Of a stretch of DNA of 64,000 nucleotides, positions 41,986 through 51,646 are shown piece after piece. The notes under the pieces are model-generated. The model had not been told where the DNA came from. It saw only the letters and a list, made by a program, of their open reading frames with translations, and did no database searches. Both the position numbers and the translations under genes were made by a program. Origin of the DNA: Ruminococcus sp. Marseille-P6503 (GTDB taxonomy: Bacteria > Bacillota > Clostridia > Oscillospirales > Ruminococcaceae); NCBI RefSeq assembly GCF_900604945.1, contig NZ_UWPB01000001.1, forward strand, positions 124,001 to 188,000. Direction: 5' to 3'. Position 1 is the first letter of the stretch; every line of letters begins with the position of its first letter.

Positions 41986-42848
41986 GAAAGGAGCGAGTCC
42001 CATGGACGCAGTAGAGATCGGACAGAGTATCCCGAGACTCGGCAGAATCTGAAAAAAATCGAGTGACAACTCAGGTGTATAGACTGATAAACTCAAACCG
42101 GAAAAATGGTTTTTAAAATATAGATTCGAGAGTTTCGCGGTAGATCGGAAAATAAGTTTATGCAAGTTTGGATACTCTGAAATTACAATTTAATAGTTCA
42201 GATAATGCGAAAGGAGAAATTACTATGATTTTCTTCAAGAGGTTTCTGAATAAATTTTAGTGAGGAGTGTTTCCAATGCACAATTTAAGTTTTACGAAGG
42301 ATTTTTTGAAATAACCTGAAAGAGTGAGTCCAATGTAAACTTAAGGCTTAAGCAGTTTTAATACTGTTAAATGCGATTTAGGCGCTTTAAGATATGATTT
42401 GATATTTGAAAGACGGGAGTGAGTCCGCCTAAAAATTTAAATTGAAGCGAAATTGCTTGTAAGGTTAAGGAATAAAGTTTCTATAGGAGTGGTGCATAAT
42501 GATTAGGATGTGCACAAGGCGCTTGAATATTTAAATGATTGGAGTGAGTCCGCCAGAAACTTTAGCTTGATTTTGATGTTTGTTCCTTAGGGGAATTTAA
42601 TTTATACGAAAGGTATGAGTCCAATGGCATGATACCTCTGCGGTAGGTAAAATTACTTGAAAGGTTGAGTCCGATGGTTTAAGTAATTAAGAGTGAAATC
42701 GAAATTACTGAAAGGTGTAATTCCAATGGTTTAGGTTTTAAGCCGTAAGGCTTGAGGAAGAATGCCAAATGAAGCAGATTTGGCAGGTGCGGCAGCAGAG
42801 GCTGTTTGCAGAAACTTAATTCAATGTGGAGTGAATCCGATGTACTAA
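41986..42848 (+). repeat. Tandem, irregularly spaced SD-GAGTCC-ATG repeat units
   Basis: Units, given as the ATG position and product: 42002 (MDAVEIGQSIPRLGRI, stop 42052); 42225 (MIFFKRFLNKF, stop 42260); 42276 (MHNLSFTKDFLK, stop 42314); 42333 (ATG then TAA); 42499 (MIRMCTRRLNI, stop 42534); 42624 (Met-Ala-stop); 42674 (Met-Val-stop); 42726 (Met-Val-stop); 42840 (Met-Tyr-stop). Two more motifs at ~42411-42427 and 42541-42552 keep GGGAGTGAGTCCG or GGAGTGAGTCCG but lack the ATG. Another frame, 42535-42570, starts right after the stop at 42534. In most units 8-10 bases separate the SD from the ATG. GAGTCC occurs at 41995, 42326, 42421, 42546, 42617 and 42667. Confidence 0.7.
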
Positions 42849-42897
42849 GTAGTATGACAGTATTTAAAGTGCTATTTGATTAAATATTGTATATAGT

Positions 42898-42927
42898 GAG
42901 AGAACAGGCAGTGCTTGTTCTCTCTTT
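42898..42927 (+). terminator. Terminator of the 1.3-kb transcript
   Basis: GAGAGAACA and TGTTCTCTC pair, followed by TTTATTTAT. Confidence 0.8.
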
Positions 42928-42944
42928 ATTTATGCGTATATAAC

Positions 42945-42984
42945 AAAAAAGAACGAGTCCGTTTTACTGGACTTGTTCTTTTTT
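42945..42984. terminator. Bidirectional terminator
   Basis: AAAAAAGAACGAGTCC (42945-42960) pairs with GGACTTGTTCTTTTTT (42969-42984). It ends the glycosidase gene on the minus strand and is a second stop for the plus-strand transcript. Its 5' arm again contains GAGTCC. Confidence 0.85.
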
Positions 42985-43010
42985 AGGAAACCTTAGCTTA
43001 CATGACAGTA

Positions 43011-43982
43011 TCAATCGTTTTTGCTGTACCACCTTTTCAGCACCTGCTCGGCTTTTTTGCCGAATACCGTAAAATCACGGTTTGCCTTTGCCTTTTCAAT
43101 GGGAGGAAGAACCGCTTTCCAGTCCCACCAGAAGTAGCCGCAAAACCAATCCTTGTTCCATGTGGAAGTCATTGCCGCCTCATAGAAATCAGCCTGCTCC
43201 TGTTCGTCGGAGGGCTTTTCCGGTCTGTTGTGAAAATCCCACGGATACTGAGAGCAGCCCTGTTCGTTACGCATACCTATTTCAGCGAACATAACAGGCT
43301 TGCCGTAATGCTTGTGCGCCTTTTCCAAAACGTCGGTACGCTTGTCAAATTCCCTTATCATTCTGTCCAGACTGCGGTCGTTTTCGTCCGTAACGGGATA
43401 ATAAGCGGAAATGCCTATAACGTCTACAGCTTCCAGCCAATCAAAGCGAAACTCGTCGCCGTGATTGATGTTATGCATGATAATTCCGCTGTAAAGCTTT
43501 CGTACCTCCGCGATCATTTTTCTGCACCTGTCGGACTGCTTGTCCATTCCTGCCATTTCACAGCCGGTGCAAAGCATTTCACAGCCTGTTTTTTCAGCAA
43601 TCGCGGCGTAATGAAGCATAAAGGCGTTATACGATCTGAACCATTTATCCCAGTATTCCGGATTTTCAGACGGAAAGTCGATCCTTGCTCTCCATGCCCT
43701 GTCAAAGCAGTTTACCATAGGCTTCAGGCAGACCTTCAGACCAAGCGATTTTGCCTTTTTTACTGCAAAAACCAAGTCGCTGTCGGTCTGAGTCCTTTCG
43801 TAGTCGCTGAATATTCTGGTGCTTGCAAAGCTTTCCTGCCATGCGTTTACGGGAATACATATCCAGTTAAGACCGTTCGACGCCAGCCTTTCCATCGACC
43901 TTTCCGCCGCTTCGGTCTGCATTGTTCCGCTGGGAGCAAAAAATCCCCATGTATATCCTTTGCAGAATAAATCCTTGTTCAT
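43011..43982 (-). CDS. GH113-like glycosidase (putative beta-mannanase fold)
   Basis: A 323-aa clan-A TIM-barrel protein resembling family GH113 glycoside hydrolases, whose known members cut beta-mannans. The expected two glutamates are E142 in CTGCEMAGMD (acid/base) and E234 in VMFAEIGMRN (nucleophile). Aromatic residues in WNKDWFCGYFWWDWK near residue 285 would line a sugar site. There is no signal peptide, so it acts inside the cell, probably on short oligosaccharides taken up. It lies 31 bases downstream of the rlmA-like gene on the same strand. Confidence 0.8.
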   Translation of the reverse strand: MNKDLFCKGYTWGFFAPSGTMQTEAAERSMERLASNGLNWICIPVNAWQESFASTRIFSDYERTQTDSDLVFAVKKAKSLGLKVCLKPMVNCFDRAWRARIDFPSENPEYWDKWFRSYNAFMLHYAAIAEKTGCEMLCTGCEMAGMDKQSDRCRKMIAEVRKLYSGIIMHNINHGDEFRFDWLEAVDVIGISAYYPVTDENDRSLDRMIREFDKRTDVLEKAHKHYGKPVMFAEIGMRNEQGCSQYPWDFHNRPEKPSDEQEQADFYEAAMTSTWNKDWFCGYFWWDWKAVLPPIEKAKANRDFTVFGKKAEQVLKRWYSKND

Positions 43983-44013
43983 ATTGACAACACCCTCTTT
44001 TTATGTTCTGAGC

Positions 44014-44838
44014 TTATTTTTTTCGGTAGGCTTCAATAAGAAAGCTGCATTCGGTTTCCAGCGCTTCAAGCGCTTCCAGCCGGCTCCCTGATTCCTCAGG
44101 AGTTTTGTAAAAATACGGAGTCATGGCGAAAAGATTTCGTATATCCTCGTTCGAGGAAAGAGTTACCGAATAGGTTATCTCCTCCTCTTGGATTTTGGCA
44201 AATTTTCTTAGGCCGTAAGCGTTCGGTCTGTTCTCGTACGGCTCATCATAAAGCACGCTTTTAAGTCCGTACAAATGCCTTGCCGCCGGGGAAATTATAA
44301 CCAGAAAACCGCCTTTTTTAAGTACCCTTGTATATTCGTCGTTTGAAACGGGAGCAAACGCGGAAACGATCAGGTCTGTCGAAAGCGCGCGGAAGGGAAG
44401 CTCAAAGGCTGAAGCGACGGCAAAGCTTACGTTGGCAAGTCCATTTTGCCTGCTTCTTGCCGCGCAGTGCGAAACCGCGCTTTTTGATAAATCTATGCCG
44501 TAAATTTCCGCGTTTTTCAGCTCACAGGCGTAAAAAGACGTATAGTAGCCCTCTCCGCAGCCGCTGTCTATGATAACGGGCTGTTCTTTTCCGTTCAGCA
44601 GCGCCTTGATGATTTCTGCCGCTTTCACAGCCAGAGGTCTGTAATAGCCCTTGTCGAGAAAAGAGCTTCTCGCCTTTACCATAAGCGGATTGTCGCCCGC
44701 TTTTTTCGGATTTCTCCCTTTGGTGGTCAATAGATTTATATATCCGTTTCTTGCAATATCGAAGCAGTGGCCGTTCCTGCAGCGGCAGACGTTTTTTGAA
44801 GGCTTCAGATTCTTTCCGCATACGGGACATATATACAT
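44014..44838 (-). CDS. RlmA-type 23S rRNA (guanine-N1) methyltransferase
   Basis: A 274-aa SAM methyltransferase. An N-terminal zinc finger (C4, C7, then cysteines and histidine in VCRCRNGHCFDIARNGYINLL) and the SAM motif IIDSGCGEGYYTS (residues ~90-102) match RlmA, which methylates G745 or G748 of 23S rRNA; the latter form gives tylosin tolerance. The sequence cannot separate the two targets. It is upstream of the GH113-like gene. Confidence 0.85.
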   Translation of the reverse strand: MYICPVCGKNLKPSKNVCRCRNGHCFDIARNGYINLLTTKGRNPKKAGDNPLMVKARSSFLDKGYYRPLAVKAAEIIKALLNGKEQPVIIDSGCGEGYYTSFYACELKNAEIYGIDLSKSAVSHCAARSRQNGLANVSFAVASAFELPFRALSTDLIVSAFAPVSNDEYTRVLKKGGFLVIISPAARHLYGLKSVLYDEPYENRPNAYGLRKFAKIQEEEITYSVTLSSNEDIRNLFAMTPYFYKTPEESGSRLEALEALETECSFLIEAYRKK

Positions 44839-45079
44839 TTAGTATCATGCACTTCCTTTGTTTCCGGTTTGTCAGATTCCTTAAATTCCTATGTATTATA
44901 GCACACATGGATTTAACATACAAGAGCAAAACTTAAAAAAAATAAGGATAAAAAATAAACTTCCGGCTTCTTAGCATCTACGTTTCCGCAGCTGTTACCG
45001 TCATAGGCTTTTTAAGTCTGAGGGCAGTTGAAAAACATTTATTTTTCGGTTTTCCTGCGGATTTTTGATTATTTTTCTA
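44839..45079. other. Divergent intergenic region before ilvB
   Basis: About 240 bases between the rlmA-like gene and the ilvB promoter. AT-rich; I see no T-box, riboswitch or ORF. Confidence 0.5.
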
Positions 45080-45108
45080 TTGACTTTAAAGGTGTATTAT
45101 GGTATAAT
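45080..45108 (+). promoter_or_regulatory. Promoter for ilvBNC
   Basis: TTGACT (45080-45085) and TATAAT (45103-45108), 17-base spacer. The leader to the start is ~50 bases, too short for a T-box, so any control is at initiation. Confidence 0.75.
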
Positions 45109-45166
45109 AAATTAATTTCAGACGTATTAAGTGTCTGAAAAAATTTTATTACGGAGGCGATTCTTT

Positions 45167-46792
45167 ATGAAAATGAAAGCTGCTCAGGCAATGGTTGAAT
45201 GTTTAAAGGCGGAGAATATAAAGGTCGTCTACGGCTATCCGGGTGCGGCGATATGTCCCTTTTATGACGCATTGATGGACGCCGGCAACGACATTACTCA
45301 CGTTCTTGTCCGTCATGAGGCCAACGGAGGTCATGCCGCTAACGGCTTTGCAAGGATTTCGGGCAGGCCTGCCGTTTGTATTGCCACTTCAGGTCCGGGA
45401 GCTACTAATCTTATTACCGCGATCGCAACGGCTTATGCCGATTCTATACCTATAGTCTGCATTACAGGGCAGGTCAATACCGATCAGATCGGAAGCGACG
45501 TTTTTCAGGAGGCGGATATAACCGGCGCCGCCGAGCCCTTTGTAAAGCACAGCTATCTTCTGAAGGACCCCGCGGAGCTTCCGAGGGTTTTTAAGGAAGC
45601 GTTTTATATAGCCGGAACCGGCAGACCAGGACCGGTTCTTATTGACGTTCCTATGGATGTTCAGAAAGCGGAAATTGATTTTGAATATCCCGAAACAGCG
45701 GATATAAGAAGCTATAAGCCGACTACAAAGGGTAATTATCTTCAGATAAAAAGAGTGCTTACGGCGCTTAAGGAGGCTGAAAGACCGCTGATATGTATCG
45801 GCGGAGGAATCTTTGCCTCTCATGCCCGTAAGGAGATAAACGAGCTCGCGCATATTATGCAGATCCCAGTTATCACTACAATGATGGGTATTTCGGCGTT
45901 CTCAGACGACGATCCGCTTTTTTACGGAATGTTGGGTATGCACGGGGTAAAGAGCGCGAATACGGCGGTCAGGGAATGCGACGTACTGTTTCTCGTAGGG
46001 GCGAGGGTAGGCGACCGGGCTGTAAGGACTCCGCTCGCGCTTGAAAAGACCACTAAGATACTGCATATTGACATTGATCCTGCGGAGATCGGAAAGAATA
46101 TCGGAGCCGATTATCCGCTGGTAGGCGACGCAAAATCAGTTCTTTCCCAAATGCTTGAAATGGCTGAGCCTATGGAGCATAGGGAATGGTTAGAGCGCCT
46201 TGATTCGTATAAGCGGCTCAGAAGCTTTGATCCGGCAAAAAGCGGAACGGTAAACCCCAGAGAATTTATGGAGAAGCTTTCAGGGGCGATGCCTGATAAT
46301 ACGGTAGTTGTCGCCGATGTCGGACAGAATCAGATCTGGACTGCAACGGGCTATCATATCAAAGAGGGAGGAAGGTTTCTTACCTCGGGCGGAATGGGAA
46401 CTATGGGCTATTCCGTTCCGGCAGCTATCGGAGCGAAGATGGCGGACCCGTCAAGACCGGTTATGGCAATATGCGGCGACGGAGCGTTTCAGATGGAGTT
46501 TATGGAGCTCGCAACGGCGGTTCAGCACGGAGTAAACGTCAAAATAGTAGTTATGTCGAATAACCGCCTCGGCATGGTAAGAGAGCTTCAGACAAACGGA
46601 TATAACGGCAGGGAAACGGCGGTATTTCTCGACGGTTCTCCGGACCTTATCAAGCTTGCCGACGCTTACGGTATACCGGCGGTCAGAGTTACCGACGAGG
46701 CTTCGATGAATGAGGCAATAAAGCTTCTCAGCGAAACAGACGGTCTTTTCCTTGCGGAGGTAAGGGTAGATGAAAATGCAGCCACGCTTTGA
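45167..46792 (+). CDS. ilvB: Acetolactate synthase large (catalytic) subunit
   Basis: A thiamine-diphosphate enzyme making acetolactate or acetohydroxybutyrate, the first common step of valine/isoleucine synthesis. It is 541 aa from ATG 45167 (SD CGGAGG). VYGYPGAAICPFYDALMD begins the N-domain; the catalytic glutamate is in VRHEANGGHAANG; the ThDP-binding GDGAFQMEFMELATAVQHG is near residue 440. The length is at the short end for IlvB, with a compact C-terminus. ilvN and ilvC follow. Confidence 0.95.
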   Translation: MKMKAAQAMVECLKAENIKVVYGYPGAAICPFYDALMDAGNDITHVLVRHEANGGHAANGFARISGRPAVCIATSGPGATNLITAIATAYADSIPIVCITGQVNTDQIGSDVFQEADITGAAEPFVKHSYLLKDPAELPRVFKEAFYIAGTGRPGPVLIDVPMDVQKAEIDFEYPETADIRSYKPTTKGNYLQIKRVLTALKEAERPLICIGGGIFASHARKEINELAHIMQIPVITTMMGISAFSDDDPLFYGMLGMHGVKSANTAVRECDVLFLVGARVGDRAVRTPLALEKTTKILHIDIDPAEIGKNIGADYPLVGDAKSVLSQMLEMAEPMEHREWLERLDSYKRLRSFDPAKSGTVNPREFMEKLSGAMPDNTVVVADVGQNQIWTATGYHIKEGGRFLTSGGMGTMGYSVPAAIGAKMADPSRPVMAICGDGAFQMEFMELATAVQHGVNVKIVVMSNNRLGMVRELQTNGYNGRETAVFLDGSPDLIKLADAYGIPAVRVTDEASMNEAIKLLSETDGLFLAEVRVDENAATL

Positions 46793-46905
46793 CAGTTCTG
46801 CATTTTGCCGTATCTTTAATTTTAGATGTGTGAAAAATTAAAAATAAATTAATAAACCAGTGCTATAATTATAAATTGCGGAAGAAAAGTGGAGGGTATA
46901 AAGAT

Positions 46906-48493
<1,588 letters not shown>

Positions 48494-48510
48494 TAAAAAT
48501 GTATATCTGA

Positions 48511-48540
48511 GCCTCCCGCCGCAGAAAGCGGGGGGCTTTT
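48511..48540 (+). terminator. Terminator of ilvBNC
   Basis: GCCTCCCGC and GCGGGGGGC pair, followed by TTTT. Confidence 0.8.
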
Positions 48541-48678
48541 ATATATTTACGCTTGTAAAGAAAATGAACGGCGGTCAGAAATGATTGTGTAATTTCTCCA
48601 AAGATACAGGGGAAGCTTTAATAAAAATAGCTTTAATTGACGAAAATAAAGCTGTGAGAAAAAAATATAAAAAAAGGC

Positions 48679-48707
48679 TTGACAAACGGAGTAAAATGGC
48701 GTATAAT
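48679..48707 (+). promoter_or_regulatory. Promoter for the tRNA cluster
   Basis: TTGACA (48679-48684) and TATAAT (48702-48707), 17-base spacer, 40 bases before tRNA-Val. Confidence 0.85.
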
Positions 48708-48746
48708 TAATTATGTTGTGAAACGCAAGTTTTCGCAGTCGATTTT

Positions 48747-48822
48747 GGGAGCATAGCTCAGCTGGGAGAGCATCTGCCTTACAAGCAGAGGGTCACAGGT
48801 TCGAGCCCTGTTGTTCCCACCA
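48747..48822 (+). tRNA. tRNA-Val (TAC)
   Basis: 76 nt with CCA. Acceptor GGGAGCA/TGTTCCC, anticodon TAC in CTTACAA, T-arm GGTTCGAGCC. First of four tandem tRNA genes. Confidence 0.96.
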
Positions 48823-48875
48823 GAACAAGCAGAAAATGTTGAAGCCTTTGACTTCAACATTTTTAATCTGCTTAC

Positions 48876-48952
48876 GGCCTGGTAGTTCAGTTGGTTAGAA
48901 CGCTAGCCTGTCACGCTAGAGGTCGTGGGTTCGAGCCCCATTCAGGTCGCCA
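48876..48952 (+). tRNA. tRNA-Asp (GTC)
   Basis: 77 nt with CCA. Acceptor GGCCTGG/TCAGGTC with two wobble pairs, anticodon GTC in CTGTCAC, discriminator G. Confidence 0.95.
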
Positions 48953-48983
48953 GCTTAAATCCAATGACCTTGGATTTAAGTAT

Positions 48984-49059
48984 GCCTCTGTAGCTCAGTA
49001 GGTAGAGCAGGGGACTGAAAATCCCCGTGTCGATGGTTCGATTCCGTCCGGAGGCACCA
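48984..49059 (+). tRNA. tRNA-Phe (GAA)
   Basis: 76 nt with CCA. Acceptor GCCTCTG.../...CGGAGGC, anticodon GAA in CTGAAAA. Confidence 0.95.
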
Positions 49060-49090
49060 TAATCAGATCTGAGTTTTTTGGATCTGCAAT

Positions 49091-49166
49091 GCGGATTTAG
49101 CTCATCTGGTAGAGCGCCACCTTGCCAAGGTGGAGGTAGCGAGTTCGAGCCTCGTAATCCGCTCCA
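49091..49166 (+). tRNA. tRNA-Gly (GCC)
   Basis: 76 nt with CCA. Acceptor GCGGATT/AATCCGC, anticodon GCC in TTGCCAA. Last of the cluster. Confidence 0.96.
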
Positions 49167-49365
49167 GTATCAGTGAATTGTCCATTATCACACAGTGGTA
49201 GCGGATATTTTTATATCTGCCGTAAGTATATTTTGCTGTGAATTCGGTGTGATTGCATGGTTCTCGTTATCATTTTGTGGTGACGGGATTTTTTATGCGA
49301 CCTGACAAAGGCGGCAGGAAAACAAATTAAACGGCTGTTTCTGCAAGGACGTAAGTGACTTTAGC

Positions 49366-49394
49366 TTGACAGTACGGTGCAGCTGTGGTATAAT
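49366..49394 (+). promoter_or_regulatory. Promoter for the small gene at 49437
   Basis: TTGACA (49366-49371) and TATAAT (49389-49394), 17-base spacer. Confidence 0.75.
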
Positions 49395-49436
49395 AATGTT
49401 AAATTGATATTATTTTGTCGGGAAGGGCAGGGCATA

Positions 49437-49709
49437 ATGAGTAAGCGTTTGGATGACGAGGTCAGAATAGAAATCCAGGGGTTTGACAGACCTGATTCGT
49501 GGAACACAAGCAGGTATATCGTGTATTCATGCGAGGGGAAAAATACTGTTGCGCTGCGCACCGACAAGCTTATGTCAGCATTGGCTTTTATTAAGAAAAA
49601 TTCCGATAGAAAGCATCATTACAAGCTTTATGACCGTATAATAAATTCTTTCAGTATGAACGAGATACTGCGCGCGGCTCAGGAAGAGGATGAAAGGTCG
49701 GAGAAATAA
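49437..49709 (+). CDS. Small protein of unknown function (90 aa)
   Basis: A 90-aa soluble, highly charged protein with no membrane segment. The start is ATG 49437 behind AGGGCAGGG, chosen because a longer frame would start inside the promoter. It contains RPDSWNTSRYIVYSCEGKN in the first half and an amphipathic helix with NEILRAAQEEDERSEK at the end. I do not recognise a family. It has its own consensus promoter and ends before a bidirectional terminator, which argues for a real gene. Confidence 0.65.
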   Translation: MSKRLDDEVRIEIQGFDRPDSWNTSRYIVYSCEGKNTVALRTDKLMSALAFIKKNSDRKHHYKLYDRIINSFSMNEILRAAQEEDERSEK

Positions 49710-49850
49710 GAGGCTGCAATATTGTGATAATAGCCTAGGAGCAGCTTTAAGAGCCGTGCATAGAATTTTGCGCATACATGGTTACTCAATTTATATGCGC
49801 TGTGCTTAAGCAGAGATATCGTCATTAGATATATTGTATTTTTTATATAA

Positions 49851-49893
49851 AAAACCGGGCAGTCCGTATAAAAAGGATTGTCCGGTTTGTTTT
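49851..49893. terminator. Bidirectional terminator between the small gene and pyrD
   Basis: AAACCGGGCAGTCC and GGATTGTCCGGTTT pair; T-runs follow on both strands. It ends the pyr operon on the minus strand. Confidence 0.85.
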
Positions 49894-49924
49894 AAATGTC
49901 TGCCTGAATAGGATACAGTAATAC

Positions 49925-50836
49925 CTACCAGGGTTTGACCGTACCTACGATTTCGCTTATGCTCTTTACTCCGTTTTCATCGCACCATTTGTCAAGCCCC
50001 TCTATTATTTCAATCGGAGCATAGGGGTTGGAGAAGATAGCCGCGCCGATCTGGACTGCGCCAGCGCCAGCCATCATCATTTCAACGGCGTCCTCATACG
50101 TTGAAATTCCGCCCATGCCGATTATCGGAATCTTTACGGAGTTCGAAACCTGCCAGACCATTCTTACCGCAATAGGGAAAACGGCAGGGCCGGAAAGTCC
50201 TCCTACGTTGTTTTTCAGGATAGGTCTGCGTGATTTTATGTCGATCCTCATGCCGAGAAGTGTGTTTATAAGTGAAAGCGCGTCGGCTCCGTTAGCCTCA
50301 ACTGATTTGGCTATATCCGTAATGCTTGTTACGTTGGGAGAAAGCTTTACCATCAGCGGCTTGTCCGAGGCGTCCTTTACAGCCCTTGTGACTTGACCTG
50401 CTACAGCGCAGTCTGTGCCGAACGCCGCGCCGCCCTGCTTTACGTTGGGACAGGATATATTAAGCTCTATCATGTCAACGGCTGAGCCTTTGAGCCTTTC
50501 GGCAAGCTCGGCGCATTCCTCGACCGTCGAGCCGGCGATGTTTGCAATTATTCTTGTGTCCTTTGTGACCAGAGAGGGAAGCTCATAGCTGAGAAATTTT
50601 TCAACGCCGCCGTTCTGCAGCCCTACCGAATTAAGCATACCTGCGGGCGTTTCAGCTATTCTGGGGCCGGGATTTCCCTGACGTTCGTGCAGAGTAGTTC
50701 CCTTTACTGAAATTCCTCCCAGCCTTGAGAGAGGATAAAACTGCTCGTATTCTCTGCCGTAGCCGAATGCGCCGCTTGCGGGAATGACCGGATTTTTAAA
50801 CTCAACTCCGGCAATTTTTACCCTCAGATCAGCCAT
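49925..50836 (-). CDS. pyrD: Dihydroorotate dehydrogenase B, catalytic subunit
   Basis: The FMN-containing class 1B subunit that oxidises dihydroorotate to orotate, working with PyrK. It is 303 aa. The active-site cysteine lies in IELNISCPNVKQGG near residue 130; IPASGAFGYGREY near the N-terminus and PIIGMGGISTYEDAVEMMMAGAG bind substrate and FMN. Its start overlaps the end of pyrK by 8 bases, so the two are translated together. It is the last gene of the minus-strand pyr unit. Confidence 0.95.
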   Translation of the reverse strand: MADLRVKIAGVEFKNPVIPASGAFGYGREYEQFYPLSRLGGISVKGTTLHERQGNPGPRIAETPAGMLNSVGLQNGGVEKFLSYELPSLVTKDTRIIANIAGSTVEECAELAERLKGSAVDMIELNISCPNVKQGGAAFGTDCAVAGQVTRAVKDASDKPLMVKLSPNVTSITDIAKSVEANGADALSLINTLLGMRIDIKSRRPILKNNVGGLSGPAVFPIAVRMVWQVSNSVKIPIIGMGGISTYEDAVEMMMAGAGAVQIGAAIFSNPYAPIEIIEGLDKWCDENGVKSISEIVGTVKPW

Positions 50837-51602
50837 TAAGATCCACCTCCTTGCTGTCGAATACAGGTCCGTCCTTGCAGACGTGAGAATATATTTCCTT
50901 TCCGTCCTTTACCGTTCTGCATACGCAGCCCAGACACGCTCCCACTCCGCAAGCCATCCGCTGTTCCAGAGATACCTGCGTTTCGATTCCGTATTTTTCC
51001 GCTATGTCAACGATTCCTTTAAGCATGGGCATAGGGCCGCAGGCGTAAATTATATCAGGCTTTGCGGATTTAAGATAGCTTTTGAGAGCGTCGGTGACGA
51101 AGCCGTGAACGCCTGCCGAGCCGTCGTCTGTGCAGAGGATCGTTTCAGCGCCCGCAGCCTTGAAATCCTCCTGCAAAATAGCAATAGAAGAGGTTCTGAA
51201 GCCGCTGATTACCGCGGCTCTTTTACCGTACTTTTTAGCTATGCCCAGCATAGGCGGAGTACCTATTCCGCCCCCAATGCATACGGCTTTTTTGTCAGAT
51301 CCAAGCGCCTTGAAGCCTTTTCCCAAGGGAGCGATAATATCAATCATATCCCCCTTGTTAAGCTCTGAAATTTTTTCTGTTCCCTTTCCCCTTACCTCAA
51401 AAACAAAGCGGATCGTTCCGTTTGTCCTGTCAATATCGCAGATAGAGATAGGTCTGCGAAGAAAAAATCCCTCGGCGGCGATTTGCGCAAACTGACCTGC
51501 TTCAGCTTCAGCCGCAATTTCCGGGCATTTTACGGTAATATCGAAAATTCCTTTAGCCGCCGCGCATTTTTGGGTTATGGGGTATTTGCCCTGCCTGTAC
51601 AT
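50829..51602 (-). CDS. pyrK: Dihydroorotate dehydrogenase B, electron-transfer subunit
   Basis: An FAD and 2Fe-2S protein that passes electrons from PyrD to NAD. It is 257 aa from ATG 51602 (SD AAAGGA). The FAD motif FFLRRPISICD is near residue 49, the NAD part CIGGGIGTPPMLGIAKKYGKR near residue 110, and the cluster cysteines lie in CGVGACLGCVCRT and SHVC near residues 218-245. It overlaps pyrD. Upstream, a ~400-base gap with a dispersed repeat separates it from pyrF. Confidence 0.94.
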   Translation of the reverse strand: MYRQGKYPITQKCAAAKGIFDITVKCPEIAAEAEAGQFAQIAAEGFFLRRPISICDIDRTNGTIRFVFEVRGKGTEKISELNKGDMIDIIAPLGKGFKALGSDKKAVCIGGGIGTPPMLGIAKKYGKRAAVISGFRTSSIAILQEDFKAAGAETILCTDDGSAGVHGFVTDALKSYLKSAKPDIIYACGPMPMLKGIVDIAEKYGIETQVSLEQRMACGVGACLGCVCRTVKDGKEIYSHVCKDGPVFDSKEVDLNG

Positions 51603-51646
51603 CTGATCAGTCCTTTCGGTTAATTTTGTATTGCTGCACAATGTCA

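Larger units (their letters stand above)
41648..42927 (+). other. Unexplained ~1.28-kb transcription unit: large noncoding RNA or micro-ORF array
   Basis: A consensus promoter and an intrinsic terminator bound this stretch, yet neither strand has a plausible protein gene. The first ~340 bases (41648-41985) show no clear repeat. From 41986 to 42848 a motif of purine-rich SD, then about 8 bases usually reading TGAGTCC plus A or G, then ATG recurs about nine times, with each ATG followed closely by a stop. Hairpins enclose several of the units, for example AATTACTT (42651-42658) with AAGTAATT (42681-42688). It may be a structured RNA of a new large class, a set of tiny ORFs, or both. I know of no family that fits. 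Confidence 0.55.

Noticed and set aside
41986-42848. CRISPR array as the explanation of the repeats
   Set aside because: Repeat cores are short and imperfect, spacing is irregular, and no cas gene is present.
42998-43985. A long plus-strand frame of ~320 codons opposite the GH113-like gene
   Set aside because: It is the antisense of a gene with both catalytic glutamates; its composition is shadow-like.
44839-45166. T-box or riboswitch before ilvB
   Set aside because: The promoter leaves only ~50 bases of leader, with no conserved motif.
49167-49365. Fifth tRNA after tRNA-Gly
   Set aside because: No cloverleaf can be drawn; there is no T-arm sequence in the stretch.
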